DNA of 16,135 nt from Coemansia sp. RSA 922 (Eukaryota; Kickxellomycota; Kickxellomycetes; Kickxellales; Kickxellaceae), in contig JANBQS010000517.1 in NCBI GenBank assembly GCA_027577415.1, positions 1-16,135 on the forward strand, read 5' to 3'. This document shows, in pieces, positions 6,082-11,594 of this stretch (within the stretch, counting starts at the first letter, position 1; every line of letters begins with the position of its first letter). Made by a program: the position numbers and the translations under genes. Below the pieces are notes generated by a model. That model was not told where the DNA came from. It searched no databases and saw nothing but the letters and a program-made list of their open reading frames with translations.

Positions 6082-6762
6082 ATGACTGCTGACAACGCTA
6101 CTCCATCATACGTTCTTCGCTACTTTGACCTTATTGGTCTGGCTGAAACTAGCCGCATGCTTCTGACTGCGGCCAAGGTCGAATGGACGGAAGAGCATCC
6201 TGAGTGGCCACAAGAGAAGCCCAACCAGCCGTTCGGTCATCTACCCGTCCTGGTAGAGAAGAATGGCGCAGATGATGGCTCTGACTTTATTCTGAGCGAA
6301 TCCGGATCGATTGAGCGCTACCTTGCTCGCACTTTCAAGTTTGTACCTACTGACCTGAAGGAAATCGCGCGTCAGGAGCAGCTCCGCGACCAGCAGTTCG
6401 ATGTCAGCGCGGCATTCTTTAATCAGCTTGCTATGGTCGACGAGGCCAAGAGGGAGAAGCGAGGCGAGTTTGACGTGATGCTGGACAAGATCGTTGAGAT
6501 CCACACCACGCTTCTGCGCAAGAACGGTGACTGCGGATATTTGTTTGGCGAAGAGCTGTCGTATGCTGATATGTCGGCATATGCGCTCTACAAGCAGCTC
6601 ATCATGTACGCTGTGGAGTTTGATGCGGATATCGCGCCCTTTGTCAAGGACAAGATTACTCCAGAGATTTTGAACCTGATTCGTACTGTGGAGTCGGACC
6701 CGCTTCTCTGGGAGCATATAGAGAAGAAGGGAAGCTTTTTAGTTCATGCCCTGCCCGAATAA
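6082..6762 (+). CDS. GST A6: sigma-like glutathione S-transferase (type A)
   Basis: 226 aa, nearly identical to A1 through the whole N-domain: only two changes (Thr3Ala, Thr6Ala) before residue 106. Then six of the next fourteen residues differ (helix 4), and more changes fall at 169-186 and 210-223. Glutathione-site residues Tyr14, Trp42, Lys46, Pro55 and Glu73-Ser74 are present. The ATG is 89 bp past the TATA start, as in A1 and A2; the upstream ATG of those copies is AAG here. After the TAA the frame stays open for 35 more codons, which encode a relic of the C4 C-terminus. An intact, probably active detoxification GST is the best call. Confidence 0.92.
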   Translation: MTADNATPSYVLRYFDLIGLAETSRMLLTAAKVEWTEEHPEWPQEKPNQPFGHLPVLVEKNGADDGSDFILSESGSIERYLARTFKFVPTDLKEIARQEQLRDQQFDVSAAFFNQLAMVDEAKREKRGEFDVMLDKIVEIHTTLLRKNGDCGYLFGEELSYADMSAYALYKQLIMYAVEFDADIAPFVKDKITPEILNLIRTVESDPLLWEHIEKKGSFLVHALPE

Positions 6763-6789
6763 ACAAGTGAGCTTTTCTCGGCATTCTCT

Positions 6790-6870
6790 AAGCTAATTGA
6801 GGCCGATCCGCTTCTCGAGGCCTTTGTGTCGAAGAAAGGTGGTTTGGCGGAGTATGTTCAGCACAAGTAA
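6790..6870 (+). pseudogene. C-terminal GST relic behind A6 (type C4 tail)
   Basis: After the A6 stop, in the same frame, 26 codons read KLIEADPLLEAF followed by VSKKGGLAEYVQHK and TAA, matching the C4 C-terminus. The following 3' flank and type B promoter also copy the DNA after C4. The relic marks the left end of the duplicated C4 tail + promoter + B segment and has no start of its own. Confidence 0.82.
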
Positions 6871-6956
6871 ATTGACCCATTCTTCCATTAGCTTCACTTT
6901 CCTGATTTTAAGCAGCAATTAACCAATATACACATGGCTCATTATAGATACTTCTG

Positions 6957-6967
6957 TCAGAACCGAG
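6957..6967 (+). promoter_or_regulatory. Half-site version of the CGG/CCG element before B7
   Basis: TCAGAACCGAG, 245 bp before the B7 ATG, same as B5. Confidence 0.35.
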
Positions 6968-7075
6968 CCAATTCGATATATACGTCATCAGCTGGGATAC
7001 TTTTTGGGAGCGAGTCTGTCAAACTGCGGTCTGTCTTCAGGCACGCAAGCCACATTTTGGAGGAAAAAACTGCAT

Positions 7076-7083
7076 TATAAAAG
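7076..7083 (+). promoter_or_regulatory. TATA box of B7
   Basis: TATAAAAG, 126 bp before the B7 ATG. Confidence 0.75.
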
Positions 7084-7201
7084 GCGGTACTCGCCATGCT
7101 CCCTTCTTGCTGCGCTTTTTAGCATTCGTCTGAACACGTCATATTTCAGTACTCTATCACCAACAACGACTCTACAATCAACATCTACCACTGTCAACAC
7201 C

Positions 7202-7834
7202 ATGCCTTCTTACATCTATCGTTACTTTAACTCCATTGGATTTGGCGAAGTCACTCGTCTCTTACTAACTGCAGCCAAGGTCGAGTGGACCGAGGAGTTC
7301 TCTGAATTCGGGCAAGGCCCACTAGGCCACCCGGATGACTACCTTCCCGTTCTAATTCAGAAGAACTCTGATGGCCGCCCCGACGTTGTGTTTAACGAGG
7401 TCATCTCCATGGAGCGCTACCTCGCTCGCACCTATGGCCTCCTGCCGGCCAATCCAGAACAGGTAGAGCTACAAGAGCAGCTCCGCGAAAAGCAAGCGCA
7501 TGTAATGGTGGCATTTGCAATAGGTATGTCAGCCCCTGGAATCATAAGGGAACTTTTGCTCATCGACTTTGAGAAAGAGTTGGAGAAGTTGATTAGCACA
7601 TATACGGAACTCTTGCGCAGGAATGGAAACACTGGCTACTCCTATGGTTCTACGCTTTCGTACGCCGATATGGTGATCTATTCATTTTTGAAGCTTGTCC
7701 CCATTCATTTTGCGATGTTTTCCAAAGCTCTGCCAAAGTTGGTCAAGGGCAAGATGACACCCGAGCTTGCGAAGTTGGCCGCCACTGTTGAAGCTGACCC
7801 GCTTCTCGCGGCCTACTTGTCGCAGAGGGGCTAG
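7202..7834 (+). CDS. GST B7: GST-fold protein with degenerate glutathione site and short C-terminus (type B)
   Basis: 210 aa, the shortest of the nine. Tyr8-Phe9 and cis-Pro49 (YLPVL) remain, but Trp36 is Phe, Lys40 is Pro, and the Ser-Glu-Ser triad is Asn65-Glu66-Val67, so the serine that would hold the glutathione gamma-glutamyl group is lost. The C-domain keeps LLRRNGNTGYSYG and LSYADMVIYSF. The gene ends early at a TAG after LLAAYLSQRG; the next codons (LANVFHV) are recognisable as the B5-type tail, so a point change removed about eight residues. I chose the ATG by alignment with B5 and by the TATA box at the same 126 bp distance. Either a neofunctionalised protein or early decay; the long open frame argues against a dead gene. 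Confidence 0.87.
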   Translation: MPSYIYRYFNSIGFGEVTRLLLTAAKVEWTEEFSEFGQGPLGHPDDYLPVLIQKNSDGRPDVVFNEVISMERYLARTYGLLPANPEQVELQEQLREKQAHVMVAFAIGMSAPGIIRELLLIDFEKELEKLISTYTELLRRNGNTGYSYGSTLSYADMVIYSFLKLVPIHFAMFSKALPKLVKGKMTPELAKLAATVEADPLLAAYLSQRG

Positions 7835-7879
7835 CTTGCAAATGTATTCCATGTTTAGGGTCTTTTGATTTGCATTTTG

Positions 7880-8132
7880 CCGCTATTGTCAATAAAATCC
7901 AGCTGCTGCATGTCTTTCGCCATGCGGTGCCCCAGGGAGCCTGAACAGATTCGCCACCTGCGCATGACGCTTTAGCTTGACAAATTGGAAGCAAAAGCCG
8001 ACGTGCCGACATGAAGCCGGCGGAGATTCAAGGCACAATGTTGATAGCAGCGTCATGCGCTTCAGGCGCCCCTCCTCCGCAAGTGCATCAAGCAATGGCT
8101 TCTACTTGCGAGTCTTGCTTGAGAGGAGCCCC
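7880..8132. repeat. Block I, copy 3
   Basis: Third copy, behind B7, one base shorter than the others because an A is missing just before GGAGCCCC. AATAAA lies at 7891-7896. Similarity to the other loci stops around the GGAGCCCC element at 8125-8132; no type A promoter follows. Confidence 0.85.
7891..7896 (+). terminator. Poly(A) signal of B7
   Basis: AATAAA, 57 bp past the early stop, in the same place as for B5. Confidence 0.6.
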
Positions 8133-8134
8133 TT
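8125..8134 (+). promoter_or_regulatory. STRE-like element upstream of GST8
   Basis: GGAGCCCCTT, 450 bp before GST8 and at the right edge of block I copy 3. The distance is larger than for the other genes, so a role at GST8 is less sure. Confidence 0.35.
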
Positions 8135-8574
8135 TATTTTTTTGGTGTGCTTCGCTGCAATATCGGCAGGGCTGTATGCCAAGGATCCGCCCTGTGCATA
8201 GGCGTCAGTCTGCCAACCATCACGCAAGTATTTTTTGTTTACTGCTGTCTTGGATTGCGGATGACAAATCGAGTTTCCCATTTCGCCATTCTGCTTTACT
8301 TTGCATGCTTTCTCACACCCCCTCTTTTTGACCACCCGTCTTTTGGCGCATACACTACCGAAGGCCACAGAACAATACGCAGTGTTCTACAGTATGACTT
8401 GCGCTATCTGCACTCTTGCGTTTGTCAGCAAGCTTTGCCGTAAAGACGAAAAGTAGCATCCCTTCCAGGTATAAAAAGGACTCCCACCAAGGCCCAGAAA
8501 TCCACATTCCTTAGAACCACCATCATCAGCACCACTTCTATCCGCAGTAACACACGCTTTTTTAACAGCCGAAC
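8133..8574 (+). promoter_or_regulatory. GST8 promoter region
   Basis: 442 bp of unique DNA between the end of block I copy 3 and GST8. It has T-rich runs, GGATGACAAAT (8260-8270), a TATA box at 8470 and a leader CACCATCATCAGCACCACTTC. It is open in two frames over part of its length, but the frames have no family likeness and are not called as genes. Confidence 0.6.
8470..8478 (+). promoter_or_regulatory. TATA box of GST8
   Basis: TATAAAAAG, 105 bp before the GST8 ATG. Confidence 0.75.
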
Positions 8575-9237
8575 ATGTCGACCTCCTCTTTCACCCTTCG
8601 CTACTTCAACGCCGCCGGCCTGTCCGAGACGATCCGCCTGCTCTTGACTGCGTCCAAGGTCGAGTGGACCGAGGAGCACCCCGAGTGGCCTCAGGAGAAG
8701 CCCAACCAGCCGTTCGGCCGTCTGCCAGTCCTGATCCAGAAGAGCGCTGACAGCGAGACTGATCTGGTTCTCAGCGAGTCTGTTACCATCGAGCGCTACC
8801 TCGCTCGCACCTACGGCTTCCTGCCCGCCGATCCCCGGAAGGCAGCTCTGCAGGAGCAGATCCGCGACCGCTTTACCGACGTCATCCTCGCCTTTTTCAT
8901 TCAGCGCTCTGCCTCGGACGAAAAGAAGGAGGAGCTGGTCACCAAGTTTGAGGAACTTCTGAGCAAGCAGGTCGAGGTCAGCTCTCAGGTGCTCCGCGAT
9001 AACGACAGCAATGGCCACTTCTTTGGCGACAAGCTCACCTATGTCGATATCGCCGCCTACGCCTTCTTCAAGTACTTGATTGTATCTTCAAAGGATCTTT
9101 CAGAGACCGTCTCAGGACTCGTCAAGTCCTCGCTGACACCCGAGCTGCACAAGCTTATTGCCGTCGTCGAGGCCGATCCCCTGCTGGAGGCTCAGGTGGC
9201 CAAGAGCGACACCTTGGCTTCGGAGCTGTCGGCCTAA
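8575..9237 (+). CDS. GST8: sigma-like glutathione S-transferase, C-ending codon bias
   Basis: 220 aa GST with an intact site: Tyr10 (LRYF), Trp38, Lys42, Pro51 (LPVL), Glu68-Ser69 (SES). The C-domain has ALQEQIRDRFTDV and LTYVDIAAYAFF in helix 6; the tail VAKSDTLASELSA is unlike the KKG tails of types A to C. Codon choice is visibly different from the other array genes: C-ending codons dominate (ATC, CTC, GCC, TAC, TTC), typical of a strongly expressed gene. It may be the housekeeping or ancestral-like copy. The promoter has TATAAAAAG 105 bp before the ATG and a CT-rich leader (CACCATCATCAGCACC). Cytosolic; no targeting signal seen. Confidence 0.93.
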   Translation: MSTSSFTLRYFNAAGLSETIRLLLTASKVEWTEEHPEWPQEKPNQPFGRLPVLIQKSADSETDLVLSESVTIERYLARTYGFLPADPRKAALQEQIRDRFTDVILAFFIQRSASDEKKEELVTKFEELLSKQVEVSSQVLRDNDSNGHFFGDKLTYVDIAAYAFFKYLIVSSKDLSETVSGLVKSSLTPELHKLIAVVEADPLLEAQVAKSDTLASELSA

Positions 9238-9441
9238 GTCAATTTCTTTCTACTTTTATCTTTCTAACAACAGCTCTCAATGCATTTTTTTTCAACTAGT
9301 CATTGTTCTTGCGGATTTTTGAAGTAGACGAGGCGTGGGAGCGAGAGATGTAGATGGAAGATGTAGATTATCTGGCTCAAGCAAACTCTATCTTTTGACA
9401 GCACAATAAACTTGTCTAATTTTAAAACTAAATACTTTATC
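9238..9441 (+). promoter_or_regulatory. Short spacer GST8-GST9
   Basis: 204 bp that must hold both the GST8 3' end and the GST9 promoter. AATAAA at 9405-9410, the only clear poly(A) signal after GST8, lies just 32 bp before the GST9 ATG. No TATA box. Confidence 0.55.
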
Positions 9442-10107
9442 ATGTCTCACTACACCTTGCGCTACTTCAACATCCAAGGTCTGTGCGAAGCACTGCGTCT
9501 CTTGCTGACTGCATCTGGTGTTGATTGGACCGAGGAATATCCCGAGTGGCCAAGGGAGAAGCCCAACCAGCCTCTGGGCCACTTGCCTGTTTTGGTAGTG
9601 AGCAACGCAGGTGGCAAAGGCGAACTGGTGCTATCAGAGACATTGGTGATCGAGAGGTATATCGCGCGAGAGTATGGCCTTTTGCCAGCCGACAACCTAG
9701 CTGCCGCTCGCCAGGAGCAGCTCCGCGACCAGCTTCATGACGTGTGGTCCACGCATATGGAATATATGCACTCTACGGGCGAGCGCTCAGCTGAGCTGGT
9801 AACAAAGTTTGAGCAAGATGCTGAATGTCTGGTTGGTGTGCATGTCGCAGCTCTGCAGCGCAATGGCAATAACGGCCACTACTTTGGCGACACACTATCC
9901 TATGTCGACCTGGCTGCCTACGCGTTCTTCACATTCTTTTCTAATGCTGGACCCAGATCGCTCGAGGCCAAGATCGGTCTGTTGGATTACACGCACATCC
10001 CAGAGATGAGCAAACTCATGGCCGTTGTTGAGGCCAGCCGCTCGCTGGAGCCCTACTTTGCTGCGGAGAAAGTAAATGGTGCGCGTTTGGCAACACGGTT
10101 CAAGTAA
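9442..10107 (+). CDS. GST9: divergent sigma-like glutathione S-transferase
   Basis: 221 aa. The N-domain carries SHYTLRYFNIQG (Tyr8), Trp36 and Lys40 (PEWPREK), Pro49 (LPVL) and Glu66-Thr67 (SET; threonine can keep the hydroxyl contact), so glutathione binding is likely. The C-domain starts RQEQLRDQLHDV and has LSYVDLAAYAFF; the region after it (GPRSLEAKIGLLDYTHIPEM) and the tail (EKVNGARLATRFK) are unique in the array. I chose the ATG at 9442 by alignment (MSHYTLRYF); no earlier in-frame ATG was found. No clear TATA box, and the gap to GST8 is only 204 bp. It converges on the metaxin gene with 49 bp between stop codons. Confidence 0.92.
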   Translation: MSHYTLRYFNIQGLCEALRLLLTASGVDWTEEYPEWPREKPNQPLGHLPVLVVSNAGGKGELVLSETLVIERYIAREYGLLPADNLAAARQEQLRDQLHDVWSTHMEYMHSTGERSAELVTKFEQDAECLVGVHVAALQRNGNNGHYFGDTLSYVDLAAYAFFTFFSNAGPRSLEAKIGLLDYTHIPEMSKLMAVVEASRSLEPYFAAEKVNGARLATRFK

Positions 10108-10118
10108 AGATAATTACA

Positions 10119-10124
10119 TTTATT
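10119..10124 (-). terminator. Poly(A) signal of the metaxin gene
   Basis: AATAAA on the minus strand, 33 bp past the metaxin stop and only 12 bp past the GST9 stop on the other strand, so the two 3' UTRs must overlap or be extremely short. Confidence 0.5.
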
Positions 10125-10156
10125 TCAATCGCGAGAAATAGAGATAGTTGTCAGCT

Positions 10157-11378
10157 CTAGGACGAACCACCCTTAACCACAGATAGGATGTCATTAGTAG
10201 TGATGACCTGTGAAGGTAGCGCTGTCGAGGTCTTTGACCTTGTCCCTGGAACTGAGAGAATGCCCTTGTAAATGGCATAGCCAAAGAATACGCCCAGCGC
10301 ACCAGCAACCGATATGATCTTTGACGCCAGCTCTGGGTCATCCTGAGTGCTCGGCAGAGAATACGACCGCAAAGAGGCGAACTGGAGTGCGCTTTGCTTT
10401 ACCATCGATCCCACGCCAGCAGCCCAGTTTTGCTCTGGGCCCATGCTAGGCGGTTCCATCTGTGCGTGAATGCGATCGCAGAATTCTGAAAGGTTTGGGA
10501 ACTCCTCAACGATCATCGACTTTAGAGTGCTTTGCGGCAGGTCAGGATAGAGCATCAGTGACAAGTACCCGTAGACAACTGTATCGAGAGCCGTTGGCTT
10601 GCTGCCAAAAAAGTACTCCTTCTTGTCAAGCTTTTTGGACAGGGCATCAAGGCACTTTTTGGCCTGCGCGTAGACGGGGTTTGTGGACTTGTCTTCATGG
10701 GATTTGAATCTGTCCTTGGCCAAGAGATAGATCCGTGGGATCTTGCTTTTAAGAAAAGCCGTGTTGGTGCTGCTGTTTGACTCGCTAGCTGTGTCGGTCT
10801 CGGTCGCTACTACGCTGTGAATTCCGCGAGACTCTAGTCGATGCTCGGCGTGATCCCTGAGCTGGGTAGGGATAAACAGACTGAGCGGGAACCCAAAAAG
10901 CTTTGCCAGACGTGGGCGAATCGACTCTACAAAGTTCTCAGACACCAAGTACCAGCTAAAGAGCAGTGCATCTACCAAGCTGTCTTGAACCAGCGAGATA
11001 TATGCGGTCGACTGTGACAGTTGCTCCTCGTCAAGATCCGCGTTCAAGTCATAGCCCTCGCTCTTGAGAAACTCTACTATGCGCCAGAACCCCGATTCGA
11101 TCACCGCCTGTCCGCAAGTGAGAGCTGGCAGACAGTTGTTTGGCGAAACGCTGGCACTGCTGACGTTGTGTAGCTGCCACTCGGCCTTGCTCAGCTGAAG
11201 ATACGTCTACATGGTAGAGACAGACAGCAAAACTGTTTCTAAGCAAAACCTCTTCATTCAGCAAGCCAGCTGCTGTTCAATTTAGACTGCTGCCTACCTG
11301 AATGCTAATGCACGCCGGGTCGAACGAGTACAATCCCTCTGCCTTGAAAGGCGAGCCCCAAGAATATAAAGAGTACAT
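10157..11378 (-). CDS. Metaxin/Sam37-type mitochondrial outer-membrane import protein (2 exons)
   Basis: Predicted 372 aa from two exons, complement(11298-11378) and complement(10157-11194). Exon 1 gives MYSLYSWGSPF...SFDPACISIQ, the metaxin/Tom37 N-terminal pattern (LYxW...S.DP). Exon 2 continues with a shortened GST-N-like stretch (NNCLPALTCGQAVIESG), then VEFLKSEGYDLNADL, a hallmark metaxin segment. A GST-C-like helical domain follows, with FFGSKPTALDTVVYGYL. A hydrophobic segment at about 319-338 (IISVAGALGVFFGYAIY) fits a C-terminal outer-membrane anchor. Known role: with Sam50, the complex inserts beta-barrel proteins. Both exons are in phase 0 and the splice sites are GTAGGC and CTTCAG. 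A shorter reading from an internal GTG at 11104 would lack the N-domain and is not favoured. Metaxin-1/Sam37 is more likely than metaxin-2 because of the anchor. Confidence 0.85.
11195..11297 (-). other. Intron of the metaxin gene
   Basis: A 103 bp intron, read on the minus strand, begins GTAGGC after CAG and ends CTTCAG. Removing it joins two phase-0 exons and creates a continuous metaxin N-terminus (SFDPACISIQ to LSKAEWQLHN). A weak branch-like GCTGAAT lies inside. Confidence 0.8.
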
Positions 11379-11594
11379 TAGCCAAGATATGAGATAAAAA
11401 AAAAGGTTGTAAAAAAGGGCGAAGAAAAGAAAAAGGCACTGGTGAAAAAAGGTACCCTTGATCTGAATTTTCCCCCACTCCAGGATGCTCCTTCGTCTCT
11501 TCAAAATTTCTCCATTGCACTTTTTCACTCTTTTTTTTGCAAAGATTCCAGGAATCTTGAGGGCGAATAGATATCGAACGCAGCGTATTCCACT
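11379..11594. promoter_or_regulatory. Shared divergent promoter of metaxin and exportin-4
   Basis: 216 bp between the two start codons. It has a purine-rich stretch (AAAAGG, GAAGAAAAGAAAAAGG), a T tract on the exportin-4 side (CACTCTTTTTTTTGC) and no TATA box. This is typical of a housekeeping gene pair. Confidence 0.6.

Larger units (their letters stand above)
6871..7201 (+). repeat. Type B promoter repeat, copy 2 (B7 promoter)
   Basis: Near-identical copy of 4478-4809 placed after the C4-tail relic, with only scattered substitutions. All landmarks, including TATAAAAGGCGG and the GTCAACACCATG start context, are kept. Confidence 0.87.

Noticed and set aside
6241..6717. Long antisense frames inside the GST genes (for example 158 codons opposite A6)
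   Set aside because: They recur opposite all paralogues because the sense codons are conserved; no independent start context or family likeness.
8102..8443. Overlapping 88-106 codon frames upstream of GST8
   Set aside because: They lie in the GST8 promoter on both strands, resemble nothing, and only their block I parts are conserved.
10157..11104. A 315 aa metaxin starting at GTG 11104
   Set aside because: It would need a non-ATG start and would drop the SFDPACISIQ metaxin N-terminus, which is present as an in-phase upstream exon.
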